Shown here: positions 40,101-55,100 of the stretch, in pieces | How the letters are laid out: the number at the start of each line of letters is the position of its first letter | Numbering within the stretch: position 1 is the first letter of the stretch | Assembly: GCA_005406025.1 (NCBI GenBank) | Contig: BGZK01000184.1 | Coordinates: 372,001 to 436,000, forward strand | Direction: 5' to 3' | DNA from: Eumeta japonica | Lineage: Eukaryota; Arthropoda; Insecta; Lepidoptera; Psychidae | DNA: 64,000 nucleotides | The notes under the pieces: model-generated | Databases searched by the model: none | The model's input: the letters and a program-made list of their open reading frames with translations, nothing else | What the model was told of the DNA's origin: nothing | Program-made: the position numbers and the translations under genes

Positions 40101-43100
40101 TTCAATATATTATAACGTAAATAAACCGAAATATTAGACATTCAATTTCTTTAAGCAAATTTCTTAGAGATACTCGAGATAGTAACCTGTAACTATTCCA
40201 AACGGCCTATTTCTGTAGCATGCAAACGCCTCAGTACATCTTCAGAAGACACCATATGAAATCAGACTACACAAATAACCAAAATAAATTAATCTGGCGG
40301 TTTCGATTTCTAACAAATGTTATATCCTGTTGACTGCGTGTATAGAACAGACTTAAACTTTTTCACCGAATCACTGATGTGAAAACCACATTAATTTCTT
40401 GGTCGTCGTAGAAAATAGTTCCAAATCTATCTATATGTACAAAAGGTATCTGTATGTATGTTCCCTGTGGATTCCAAAAAGCCTGGACCAATTTTAATGA
40501 AATTTTCAGAAAATCTTCAGATTAGCCCACTCCAGATTTTTTTGTTTTTTTTTTTTTTGAAGTGAAAACTTCCTTAGCGCCGTTGTGATTTGAAACTCAA
40601 TGAAACGAAAAGCGACAGTAAAAAAAATATACATGTTCATAGAACCTAAGACCTAGAACCTTAAACTACGAGAGAATGAGATGGAATATATGATGAAACA
40701 GAGTACCGGCGAGAGAATGAGATAAAATATGAGATGAGATACAATGCGAGCTAAAGAAATACTTGTGTGCTTGTATGCACCTGTGTATTTTCATTTGTCA
40801 AAATTTAAAAAAGGAAGTCTAAATAATAAAACCTAAAATAACTTTTAACTTTTAAACTCAATACCGATATTCAAACAAACATACCCTACAATCATCCCAT
40901 GCCTAATACCGCATTCATCTCATTCTCTCGCAGGTTTATTCTCGGAAGGTTTCACTTCTAACGCGAACCGCATACGTGTTTTTTTATTATTTTTTTAACC
41001 ATATCACGAGGCAAACGATAATGTGAGCCACCAGAGGATAGGCGGTCATCTCTGCTCATGAACACTCGACACTTCAGAGAAGTCACCAGTACGTTGCCGG
41101 CCTCTTGAATAGGAATATAGAATTGCAATAGAATATATGATGAAGAAACTTGTAGGCTGATGGAGAAGGGACAGACTGATGGAGGAAAGTTATGGGGTAA
41201 TGGACGAGAGTGAGCCATCAGAGCTCTCATTCGCTAGACAAAATACAACAACGGAAATTGTTATTTATCGTATGTATTCTTTGAGAGTGTGGTATTGCAC
41301 GGGTCAAGCCCATTTACGTGTTGCAGCGAAATTTACCACGGACAGCTCTACCATAATAAGTGCCATATTTTGCCTAAAAAATGAAAACATTTTTATTTTG
41401 GGCGTAGCAAGGCACTCTACCTAAAGATATCTTCTAACAATTAGTCACATGATCGCTCCCAACCTTCCATCTAAAGTTATCTGGCTATGAATAATTACTG
41501 TAATTACTGCTACCCGTGCGAAGCCGAAACAGGTCGCTAGTATTTTATATTTGAAAGGATTTTTTTTGTCTTTTTTTATTAAATATGGGTTACCTTCAAT
41601 CGTTTCAATGTGAAGTGTCAAACTTAATGAGAGGGTTTGCTCTGAAATGGGTTACCAAAATTATGAAACAATACAAAAAAAATATATTCTATAATAACTT
41701 TTGATATTTTTAATAGTGTTAGTAAAAAGGACTATTAAGTAATAGTCCACTCTATTAAATATCACTCTATTTTCAGGAAAAAATAGCGTGATATTTATAT
41801 AAAACAATCATTATAATACAACATTGATCAATTAATTATTATAATCTTGATATATAAATTGAAATACAGGTTCTCAAAAAAATTAAAATGCTCTTACGCA
41901 ATCTACAACTAAAATGTATCAAGCTCAAGAAACAGTAACAGAGGAAAAACACAGAATCATTAAAAAGGAACAAACGTTATTTAATTTCGGAATCTGAGAC
42001 GGAACAAAATGAAAGATCTGTGTGTGTTAAATAAACAGACATAAACGAAGAATTTCAATTCTAATTTCCCGTTAGAGAAATCTTATATATCTACCTTGAC
42101 GCAAACAAAGTGAAATCACTTGTTCGCGACCCTTGAAGCTTCTGAAACCCTTTAATTAGGGTCCGAGCGAAATCTCTTAAAGCAACACGTCCAGCCCTGG
42201 GCCGCGGCGGTCCCGCCATACATTGTCCGTTTCAAGACACCTTCGTAATTCCGGCGATACAACTGAATAATTAAATACCTGGAAGGTTACATGCATCTGA
42301 AATATTCAACGGCCGACCGCATAGAGCCTTCAGTTAATAAAACATCAGCCCGCTCGCTCCATGTCAATAATGTTTTAATAAATTTTCCTCGGTTTAAGCG
42401 TAGGAAAGTACTGTGTTGTCCGATTTCGCGTAATCACAACTTGTCTGTTAATTATAAGAGCTCACGCAATGCTTTATTTCGTAAATAAACTCGAATAACC
42501 AGTCAAAAGTTAACAATTCACTTTTTGTCTAAATGCGGCTCCTTTTTGGCATAAATAGATTCATAAGAAAAAAATTTTTTACACGTAATATTCCCGTCTT
42601 TTTACGTATGTCTTTGACACATCTACTGTAGAGACAGCTATTGTTTATTTTAGGACATTAATTTCAATAAATTTGTTCAAAAAAAAGAATCGATTTTTAA
42701 AATCTAAGTACTGCATCGAAAGCCCGTTCAAATCAGTCACTTCGTTTAAAAGATGGCTTTGATAAAATATTCTAAAATTGTAGTAAAATCATTGTCATCA
42801 ATTGTAGTAAAATCAAATCTTCATAACTCTTAACAATTTTTACTTCGAAAATATGAGCGACAATATTTTCATGCTTTTCAAGCTCGAAAATGTTATTACT
42901 CTAACAAAACAATGCGGGTAGAAGCTCTGTAAGATTAAATATTGCCCAAATTTTTCCTATAACCCTAATTCTAATTATGCCTTTCCATAGTTCTAGTAAG
43001 CAGTTACCCACATCTAGAAGTACAATTCAAAATCCAAGTTGTTAACAATGGAGAGGGAAGGTGAGGCGTAGGGACGCTAAATAGAAAGTCAAAAAAAAGA

Positions 43101-46100
43101 AATTGTCATGTAGAGTTTCTGATAAAAGTCCTTTGAAGCACTGTTACACAAGTATTTAAAACTTGAGCTAGACTTTAACATTAAAGAAACTGGCCAAAAG
43201 CATGCCGGACGCGTGTCATCATAGGGTTCCGAAGCCATTATTACAGAGAAATGCACTACAGATGAAAAAAGTACGTTGTTATATTTTTTCCATGTTTCCC
43301 GCACATAATAGATATGAGTTGTCGCCTATAACTAGAAAAACAAGTAGATATGTCGACTAGAACTATTAATCTTAAGTAAAGTGCATCAGCAAAAGAGGTT
43401 ATCTTCATGGCACTTACGTCCTTTTGTTGAGAAGCGCAGTTTTTCGGCAATAACTCAAAAATAATACATCAGATCAAATTCAAAATATTTTATATTGAAA
43501 ATATTTATTAAGCTGTACCTTCGTCATTTTATTTATATTTTTTTCAGAAATGGCTTAGAAATAAAATAGGGAAGACACAATTTTGTTACTTTCGAAACGA
43601 TTATTTTCAAAAATATTCAATTAATCGAAAAAATTGCCTAAAACGTCATTTTTTTTCAAAGCGCTGTCGAAATATGTGCCATACGTTAATGTTTGCTGAA
43701 AAAAGGTTTTTCAGGTTTTTTTCATGTATGAAATGCCTCCCTAGAAATATTGATTTTTGTTATTTAACTACCAACCTACGTAACGGCTTCTACAAGACAT
43801 CTTCCCTGTAAATTTCATAGGTCTCGTAGTTTTTAAATAAAATGCCTGTGACTTACGGATGAACATGAAGAAATTATAAGGGTTCCGTTTTTGCCATTTT
43901 GGCTCGGGACCCCAAAAAGGGCTTCATGATAATTCTCTCTAAGCTTATCAGTTACTTTCAAGTCCAAAAAGAATCAAGGTTTTTTTTAAATAAAACTTAA
44001 ATAACGTTATTAGAATTTATAGTCATTAAAAACAGATTCTTTTCATAGCATTAATATCACAACAGCGACACAATAACTTAAAAATATTAATATACTCATG
44101 AAAGATTAATACTGAGCATTATGCAAATTGTTTTAATGATTTTTATTCATAATTATTCCGAGTTTTCCTTTGATCGTAAGGAAATACGGAAAAACAAGAT
44201 TTCCATCGGCCATTATTTTATCTCGCAGGAAACATTCTTTAATTGAATAATGGAATTATACAAAAAATTTGCTTTTTCTTTGATTCGCTGACGTTCCGTT
44301 CAGACTCTTAATGTTCTTCACAGATAGAAGTTTGCCGAGATTTCTTAAGTGGGTTCCCTCCCGAAGCCGCTTCAAGTATCACTTACCGGGCTAATGAACG
44401 AGTAATGAGTAATTAACGTGCTTTGAAGAAAATTGCTTTACGTTGATTTTCTTGTATCCATAGCTCGCGTTAACATTTTCCGTTCAATTCGCAATTTTGA
44501 AAATACGTTTTTTCCCAATTAACGTGCCCCACTTTAGGGGATTCTATGAAGAGGAGAAATTTCGGAAGACGGCCTGAAATAAATCGACTACGCTTCAACC
44601 ATGATAACTTTGAATTTGAAGATTGTAACCTTGGACTAATTATGGTTTATGTTGCGTAGAATAAGGATAAATATTCGTCGCTGATTGCTTATAATGATAG
44701 CCTTTAATCCGGCTTCATACTTTCGTGCCCAACGGAAAATGGTTTAATTGTTTTTTCGTATTTTTATGTGGTTCTAGGGCACATTTTATTAAAAATACTT
44801 TCAGTGACTCACTCTCAAATGACCAGATATTATTGACTAACGGATATTTGAATTGTTAATGATATTGACACCGTGAATATTTTATATAATATTAAATCAG
44901 ATTTACTGATGCAAGTCGTATACCACATAATGCAAACACATCGTAATGTATATAGCTGATTGTATTAGTCTATAACATGCATGATTACAATGCAGAATTA
45001 TATAGTGTTAAAATATCGATCATATGCAAATTTGCGCATTTAAATACATATTCCTGTTACAATTTTCGTTATGACTTAAAAAAATAAAGAGAGGTTTTAA
45101 TGGTACATTCAAGTTTTCAATACCTTTAACGGCAATATGTAATATAAAAAAAATTATGATTTTCGTGTAATGCGATTTATAATATGTTTTCACATGTCTC
45201 TAAGCATTATTTAATTATAATTTTCCTTTAATCTAGATCTTATAAATATGTAACATATTTAAAAATCTTAATAGAATCTTTAAAGGTCTTAATAGAATCT
45301 TAGAAATCGATGGTAATGCAAAAAATGTCAGTATGGAAATAATCTCTAATTTTGTGAATTATATCCAATTATATTTGATAAAACCTTCGATAAACTTACA
45401 ATTTACTTTATTTCAAACTATCAAAAATTATTTTTTTAAATCACTAACGTCAGCCTCCGAGACAAAGACATATACACTGAAGCAAATTAATTCAACCGCG
45501 ATAAAAACAAGCGTTTGTCTAGTATCAATGCAGAACCCTGAAAACGAAAACACTCATATGGCTCGCTGGCTGAAAGCTCCGGCGCTCGCCGACAAACGGG
45601 CGCCGCGTTCCGCCCAAAGCTCGCAACAAAAAAGCATATCACTTACAAAACCCAAAGCACAAATTGAATATTATATTTTTGAAACGTGCGAATTCGCGGC
45701 CGTGCCGTTTCCCGGCATTATCCTCGGCGAGCTGCACAGAGAGATATTAAATTTAAAAATGTACGCCACGAGATTGCAGAGAAGGCGAGCCCGCAGCGCC
45801 CCCGCGCCCGTGGCCAGGATGTGAGTTATCTCACACCTGAACCCGGTTTCGACGCAATCGGCGACGCATTCGACAATGTCCATTTTAACTCGAATATATA
45901 AAAATTGCATATAGGGAGAAATGTTCTATCATTTCTACATACAAAGAGAAATAACTGAAATGAAACCAATTGTTTAAAACAGTGGTCTTGTGCCCTCTCA
46001 TAGTCTTTTTAACAAGTTAAAAGGTTTCGTGGATATCAAATAAAAGCATCTTAAAACAGAAATTAAAAATACCGCCCAGAAACAAGTAGGGCTCTCACAA

Positions 46101-49100
46101 TTAGAGTTTCATACCAATACAATATAGAACAACCAACGGACCTAACATTTTTTTTTATTTCAATATAAAAAACTTCAAAAACTCATCTAAATTTGTTTGT
46201 GACAATAAAAAAATGTTGAAATGACTCAAATTGTTACGAACTTCGCTCGCAAAATTAAAATATAACAGCGAAATAATTCCCCTACAAAAACATCCGAGAA
46301 TAGAAGAAGCCCCCCACGTCCGCGCGCGCCCCGCGTGTCCATTTTTGTTTCCGACGGCGCTTTTAATATTCTTCACATCTTATTTTTAAATGAATTTTTG
46401 TGAGGTGGAACTTTGTAAAGATTATAGGGCTTATTTGTTTATATCATATGTGACACATTATTTCAGAAAATTGAAGGACTTTCTGGTAGGCCAGTTGGCG
46501 AGTATAAATAGTGAAAACCGGCGCCCCGGAATTAGAAATTTATTTCTGCAATCGAATCGTCTACAAGTCAATTTCGATAGCGACAAGCGACCAACTATTC
46601 TACAGCGATTGATTGTGACGATTTTTTTTTAAAGTTCCTCATTAACAAGCCACTTGACGCACATTAATCTCGTCTAGTTTTCGATAGAGTATCCACTCGG
46701 GTTCTGTTTGTTAATAAGAAATTAAAAAAAAAAAGTATAGGTATAGGTCGCGTGATGGTTGGTGTAGTAGTCCCAAAAATTGTGATGAAATACTTGTGCT
46801 GGCGAAGTGTTTTTAAATAAGTAAAATAAAATCTGCAACTTTTTCGACTTTATCTTACGAGGAAATGATACGAAGGGAATTTGAGTTTATTCTTTTGTCT
46901 AAATACGTTTTCACCAATATCTTCTGAGACTGATATTTTGTATGAAATATTACAGAAAAAGATTAATGATATTGTTTACTGTGTCCTGAATATTAAAGAT
47001 TTGAAAGTTTCGTGCAATTGTACAGAAATTAAACTTGATCAATTATAAATTTTTTGAAATTCAATAGCTACCAACCTAAAAAGTAAAGCGGTATTCATAA
47101 TAATAATAATATCTTTCGACACATACACAGCCCATCTGATCCCAAACTAAGCAATGAGATTTGTATTGTGGATATCAGATAGTTGATACAGTACACATTT
47201 ACTTTTTCTTTTTATATCTACACATAATGCATAGAAATACCCAGAATCGATAAATAAAATATTTTTAATGAAATAAATAAATGTTTGTCGCGTGTGAGAA
47301 TCGAGCCCACGCCCCCATCGCAGCTAGTAGGGTCACTACCATCTGCGCCAATCGGTCTCACAGGAGTTGATAATGTTCAACAGTGCTAAAAAGCGCATGT
47401 TTTGCGAGAATATGGAAAATGCTTTGAACGAATGTTGTAGTCGCTACAAGAGTTTGAAAGACTTGAAGTTTGTTCACCTACTTGCTTGTGACAACTTTTC
47501 TTTTTATATTGTATGAATTGTCCAGAAGAATCTGTCGTACATTGAGAATCGAGTAATAGGTAGACATCGTCGGTGTGCCACCAACTAAAATAATAGTAAA
47601 ACTGGTAAGTCCTTCTAGCCATGGTTACCTTGTCTGAAATCTCACTGCACGCTTTAGATGAACGTGACTATTTTCTCCTTTTTCTAAAACTTGAAAGAAA
47701 TTTATTCATAGTTTATTAATATATTTACTGTATTGATTTAGAATAAAGTACGAGTATCTATGTGTGTTGAGTTGATAGATTGATGCTGGATAATTTTAAA
47801 GTTTTATGACGTCTATAAGGATTTTTAATGTCATCTTTTGCTGACTCATAAAATTCGTCATTGATTTCTCTAGATATATATTATTTGTCTTGCTTTTGCG
47901 TGGTAGGTAAAACCGGGCAAGTGTCAATCGGACTCGCGTCAAGGGTTCGGTACTAATACATTATAAATTTCTATGAAGTAGTTAAAATAAGTCCTTTACA
48001 CTTATTCACTAGCGAATTCTTAGCACGAACCCCATTCATATTTTACTAATTTCTATTTGTAGATTTCCTTAAATTTGTACTACGACCGCTTCAAGTTTGA
48101 CGTTTGTATATATTACCGCTATTACAATTAAGCACAAATAAGAAAAATAAAGTGACATGCACTAAGTATGCACTCACAGTACTTAGCGTGTCTGTTTGTC
48201 TGTTTCTATATTGAAACGAACTGAAACAAATTAAGCTATAGGCGTCTTATAGGTTTTCCTGCAATCTATAGGTAAAGAACTACTTTCTATATTTTTTTCA
48301 AAATTTTATTGACAGTAATTTTGGAAATAAAGGAGGAAAAGTCAATGTACGTTTATTTTCTTGGATAACTTTCAAGTGTTAAAAAAAATTATTTGAAATC
48401 ATCACAATAAACGTTTTCAATTGATATGTCACATGTTGCCGTTTGCAATTTTCATTTTCCATTTTGTAATGTACCCCCCTAAAGTGACCCTCGTTTATTT
48501 ACCTACCTATTTGCACGTATCTATTTGGGTCTTATATGCATATGTATATGTATATATATATACATACATACATACGTACGTACGTACTGTGTGTGCGTGG
48601 GCGTGTACGTGTGTGTGTGCGTGTGCATGCGCGTGCGCGTGTGTGTGTGCGTGTGCATGTGTGTGAGAGAGAGAGCGTGTATGTGCATGCGTCCGTGCGT
48701 CCGTGCGTGCGTGCATGTGTGTACCAAATGTCAACTCAATTGGTCCAGTAGTTTCAGAGCAAATTGGTTATAATAGAGGGACGGACAGACACGCAAATGA
48801 TCCTAAAAGTGTTCCGTTTTGCTTTTTAAGGCACGGAACCCAAAAAATGAACTAGTTTGAAATCAATTTGAAAAATAAAATTTGTGTGCATATTTGATGC
48901 ACAATTTTTTAGGCATATATACTTTGTTAACAGGATATCTCCCACATTGGTAATTCCTGTTTCAAAAAGAATAGGGATTTACTTAGGTATGTTTGATTTC
49001 AAAAAACATTATACGTAAACACTTTATCACATTAAATACTTTATTACAAAGTAAATTTAAATTTGTACTTTTATTTATGTAAAAGTTCAAACTTTTGTTT

Positions 49101-52100
49101 AGAATTAAAACGGAACAAAGCTTTACCTGGGAAAAAACTCACGCACTTTACATTACGTAAAGAAAGCTTCCTAAAAAAACAGGCACAAACAAACGCCACG
49201 TTGCAGAAGAAATTTTTATGAGCACGTGTTTATCTGTCCTGTGTAATGTGTGCATTGTTCTGGCGCGGGACGAGAGGTGCTAAAAGAAATATTTACGGGA
49301 GACAAAAAAACTGGACGACACCGTAAATTTTAGTATCGTGTCGTGGGTTCCGTACTATTAGGCGAAAAAAGGCCATAGATCTCGTACTCTACACCACCTT
49401 CGGTTGCATTGAAAATTAACTTAATAACAAAAGATATATAACGTTTTTCGTTTCATTTTATAATGGAATGAAACTAAATTATTTTAGTTATTTAAATTAA
49501 ACAAATTGATTTATACCAATATCAGCAGTCCAGTTCACATTTGCGCAAATTGTAAGTCGTGGAATTGCGGATTTTAAAAAATGCATATTTTCCAAAAAAA
49601 ATGCCACAAATTTTCATTGTATTGGCAAAATGCGAAAAGTACTCCAGATATTGACTTAATCTTCAATATAAAAGTTAGAAAGTTAAAAAAGAAAATATAA
49701 ATAAGTTTAAAAGTATCCTTCAGAAACCTCTTAAAAATGCCCTTCTCAGTGGTTTTGTGGGATTTGGCAAAAATTTTAACAATTTTTTTTAAAACTTTCC
49801 GTGACTGTTATGTAGTTTTTGCCTTTACATATTTTTTGACACCACAAGTATTTGCTTATACCTTCACGACACCACAGCGAATTGACATTTTTGTTGAAAA
49901 TGGGGGTCCTACTGGAGTTATCAAAAAAAATATTTTAAAAGTCAAAATTTACAATCTATATTGTTACATCCGTCAGTTTATTTTGGTTATGAAATTAATA
50001 TCGTTAAAATTGCAAAGTCTAAAAAGAACTGGCCAAGAGTGAAATAGGGTCTCACGATCAGGGTTCTGTATCAATATGAAATAAATTCTGTAACAAGCTC
50101 CGTACCAATATTACATTACATGAAGTGTAAAACGTAGGGTGCTTAAGAAACAAAATCGTCCATTTACTTATTTTTTAAGAAAAACGCCCACACTTCGACA
50201 TTCCAATATATATACTTTATTAAAAACACCATTTCCATTGAAACTTTTTTTGCAGTAGATAGAGAGCCGGTTCGATAATTTTTATTGCCATACCTACTAC
50301 CTTTTAATGCGGTTTCTTTTTGGTTTTCAAGTACTTAAATAGTAAAAAACAAATGAAAACTTTAAATATTTCAAATTTTAATAAATGTAAATTAAAGAAA
50401 ATTTAGTCACTTTCGCACTTTCTGTAAATTTAATGACTGGTCAACTTTGGTGTGGCCCGTAGAAAGACAACGCTATTTACAACAGGATTGCGCTCTGTAC
50501 CAACAAGTGACGTTAAATTGATGACATTTTTGACTATCCCAATGAAGATGGTCAAATGGATGTGCTGGGGGCTGAATGCAGCCTCCAGCACATTTTTCAC
50601 CTTAGCTTGAGTGGGAGCGAAGAATTTTAACTTTCGGGCAGACTGCAACCCTCATTGATCATGTAAAGGTCAAGTACATTTGCAACAGAATTACACGATT
50701 GGGATGGCACAATAACAGATTGGAACCAAAGGAGCTCGCGGAACACGAGAGTTGTCAAAATAGTACGAGGGGCGTTTGCAATACGTACAAATATGTCTCG
50801 GTTTCTTTTTGGACACTTTTAATGCTTTTAAATACTGGTAGTAAAAATTTAAATAAAAAAAATATTGTTTTTCTGCAAATGGTGAACGCAAACGCTAGCA
50901 ATATGAATAATTTTACATTCTTAACGAAATTAAAGCAACTAATAATTGTTATAAGATTGTTAACCAGATAAGATAAAAACAAAAAATAATTAAAGAAAAT
51001 GTAACCACATTTAAAAAATGTAAATATAAAATAAAAAATGAACAATTATAACGCACAATATCAATTACACGCAAGGCACGTAAAATATTAAGGGCGTGGG
51101 ATTCTAATTTTTATGTGACCTCTGACATATTATTGATCTTCGCTTTAAAGCTGATATGTATTTAATTTGGTAGGCCCAAATGAATAACCAATTTACGATA
51201 GCAATATATGGCCGTCACCCGACAACAAGTGTCAAGGAAGAGAATATAAAATCATCAAATTTTCATATCAATAGATTAGATTGTATGGCGAGTTCAATAA
51301 AGCATTTTAGCAGACTTCTTATATTAAATGCTGTACTCCAATCGTGTCCAGTCCAGGTCGGCTAATATGAGTTCCAGCGTCTACCGTTCGACTCCATCAT
51401 CAGATCCTGAAAGTCAATCACGGCGAAAGTGCATTTCAAAACAATTCCAACAAGCCCAAACACACCTAGATTATGTTAATCTATTATGAAGTACTAGTGC
51501 CTAACTTCCGGCTCCATTAGCAGACCTTTGAAAACGCTCATGATGAAAGTGCATCTCAATACTACTCCAGCAAGGTCAAACACGACTTGGATATATTATT
51601 CCCCTATAGGATTCCTATGACTACTTTCCGGCTCCATCAGCAAATCAATCCAATTATAGCAAATTATTGTATCGTCATTAGTCCCGATAAGTGTGTAGAT
51701 TTAATTTAATAAAAAAACTCACTTTGTTTTGTACAAAATAGGGACTAAACAAAATCGATAATTCATCCAAGAATCGCTATAGACCAGTTTTAACACCAAG
51801 AGTATATTTTTAGAATTAAAATGAAATCGAAATTCCTAACATTTTTTTAAATTCGTGAATGCAGTATAAGTTCAGTATTATAATTTAGTGATTTCACTGT
51901 AAAAGCAGCACCATTAATAGTAAGTCAATTTTCAATGCGAAATACGAAGTTGAGTATGACGAAGATTATTTCAAAAACAACCCAAATTTAGAAATCGGTT
52001 TGTTTTAGTTAATAACTCTGTCGGTCACTTTCAAACTAAATCATTTATAGTTCGGCTCATTTCGGTAACATTCGTCTCGCCGTGCAGACCGCGCCCGCGT

Positions 52101-55100
52101 CTGCGCCTCCTCACCATCGTCGCTGCATCGCACGGCACTCGTATTGCGTGCAGTAGTACAGTTAGCCAGATTGATTGACCTTCATGATTATATCTCCTGC
52201 CTTTATGATCGATGGGTAATAGTATATAGCCTACAGCATACTCCGGTAAATGGAGTATCTAATGTTTAAAAAAAAATCAAATCCGGCTGATAGTTCCTGA
52301 GATTAGCGCGCTCATATAAATAAACTCTGCTACTTTATTACAAATGCATCATAAACAATGTTTCAGTTTTTATGATAAGAAAAATTATATACCTAATTAT
52401 CTATAATGAATCTCTAGTTAATAAAGAGATACACTGTGAGGCCGCTGAAATGTGTATTGTGCAATAATAATGAAATAATACTGAATATCTTTATTCTGCT
52501 ACTAGAATGTCGCTAGGTTAAATCACACTAATGCACGTTTTACTCCGATGCCGCAACGCGCCAGTCACGTACATACGCGTGTTCATGAGCCCCTCAGCGC
52601 TCCATCTGCTTCTTGTTCGTTAGTCTGAACTATACACGGTGTTAGCACTAAATAAGTAGACTCAGAAGGTCCGCTCCATAAAAAGCTCGCCAAACGAAGA
52701 TACCGGTGCGCCGCCGGCTGCACAAACCAATCGCAAATGTCTCATACGAGTGCAGTTATCGCGGACGAGCGCGAGTCATAAACGATGCTATACGTAACTA
52801 ACGATTACATAACTGTAAATAAGCGGAATTATTATAATTGCTACATATTGGAATGCCTATGTATAACATTATAAGTAGTGAATCTACTTTTTCTTTCTTA
52901 CTTATTGACATAGAAAACTAGTAATAAAAAATAATGGTAAAATTGTTGAAGTGAAAACTTCTTTAGGCGCGTTGAGCACTTTATTTTTCGGTAGAGACAG
53001 CCGTCACACCCGGCTATGTAACTTTCGTTGAGATAATGTCGGTTCGATAGATTATGGGAACGAAAAAATATAATCAACACGTCACTGCTATACTAACTTG
53101 GTAAGCGTTGTATGAAAGAGCATGACGCATTAGTCGCGTTCATTATCGACATAAACACGTTGTATGCTGTGGCCAACACGTTTTATTTAATACATTATTG
53201 ATATGGTGATTATAAGACTAATGTAGAAAATACAATTAATACATGCTAAAATTCATATTTTTTATGCTCAGACCTTCTCCGACATTAAAAGCCTTTTCAA
53301 CCATCTCCTTTTAAACAGACATATTACAAAAAGTAAATTAAAAAAGAATAAACGAAGTTTTTTTTTTTAGAAATTTATCAAATTTTCATTCAAAAGTATT
53401 AATTTCATATTTTAATTACTACAAATTTATTGTTTCACTTTTTAAATGACGATCAGTCAGAGCAAAAATTACCAGAGTAATATATATACAATTATGATTA
53501 TATCATTATAATTGTTATTACGTTTTTATTGGTGAATTTTATCACATGGATATTTAAGCTGGGTTCCTACAAATACCACCGGTGCACCTATTTTTAGGGT
53601 TCCGAGCCAAAATAGCAAAAACGGAACCCTGTTAGTTTGTCATGTTTGTCCGTCCGTCTGCATGTCACAAGCATTTTACTCAAAAACTATAATATTTAAT
53701 TTGATGAAATTTATAGTATAAGTGTTTTGTATAAGCCGCTACTTAGCTTAGTAGTTATATAACAAAAAATGTTTCTAAGGGAGGCACTTCATACATGTAA
53801 CAGAAGCTGAAAAAATTTTCTGAACAATCAACGTGTGGTACACATTTCATTTACCTACTCTTTTAAAAAGGTTTTAAGGTGTCTAAGCAATTTTTTTTAT
53901 TAAATGAATGATTTCGGATTAAATCACTCTGAAAGTAGCGGAAATTGTGCTACTCCCTTTTTTTTTAAGCTGTAAGTTCAAAAAATATGAAAAAATTTAC
54001 AAAGATAACAACACTTAATAAATACTTGCAATGAAAATTATTTTGAACATGATAGGATGTACCGTTTTTGAGCTATTGCCGTAAAACTGCGTTTCTAAAC
54101 AAAAAGACGTAAATGTCATAAAGATACACTCTTTTGCTGGTGCTTTTTAGTTTACACTATTTCAAAAGAATTAGTCGACATACCTACGTGTGTCTCTAGT
54201 TATAGGTGATTAAAGTGTTTATACTTATTATATCCGGAAAACATGAAAAAAAGTGTAACAACGTAGTTTTTATCTGCAGTGCATTTTTTTTTGTTGCAAC
54301 AGCTTAGGAATCCTATAATGAGCATGCTCTTGGCCGGTTTTAATGTATGACTCTACTCGTATAAAATAGGCAATCTAATAATAATATAATTTAGGATATA
54401 CTATCTATATTAATGTACCTATTGAATAACGAAACATTTTTGGATGAACGATTATGTATTAAATGGAAAACAATAAAAAATACACTATTCCAAAACTGGT
54501 ACAGCTTATAGATAACAGTAAATAGGTAGTAGGAGTTTTGAAAAAGGTTTTAACGGATGATCAATTACGATTAGTTTTACTATACGAAAAATATGAAAAG
54601 AAAAATACAAATAATAGTCGAAACAATCAAGGAAAATGTATAATAACAATACGTTCCTAACTATCCTATGCTATTTATTGAATCAATTGACAACAAATTT
54701 TGCGAGTTCATAAAGTGAACTACATAAATTGTCAAATTTTAAAGTCTTTTAAAACTGAACAAAAGGTCTCCTTTTCTACGCCTTGTATGTATCTGTTTTC
54801 CAGTCGTCTATTCCAAGAAACTTCATTCAAAATGCTCATTTATTATACCCTAATATACAAAATAATAACAACGACCTAAAATGTAATAATCGTCACAATC
54901 GTTGAATTAATCGACATGTCGTCAAAAAAAAAATCTTTTTATCGCGAACGTGTAGTGTTAAGTAATGGAATATGCTGACTTTAGACTTTATCCATGAAAT
55001 TTATTTTTATTTCAAAATAATTTTTATCTTTCTGGAAATATCTTGTAAACACTATTTTGTAATAGTAAAATTATATGTCTTTTAGTGAGGTAAGATGATA

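Noticed and set aside
40958..41230. Minus-strand 90-codon frame taken as a gene
   Set aside because: It lies entirely inside a SINE copy nested in a Helitron-like element.
45333..45824. Longest open frame in the window (163 codons, + strand)
   Set aside because: It has no recognisable domain, starts in AT-rich filler, and its second half lies over a GC-rich patch open in several frames. It looks like chance over a possibly conserved non-coding patch.
48421..48773. Several open frames encoding Cys/Val/Tyr or His/Thr/Ala repeats
   Set aside because: They are translations of the GT microsatellite on both strands.
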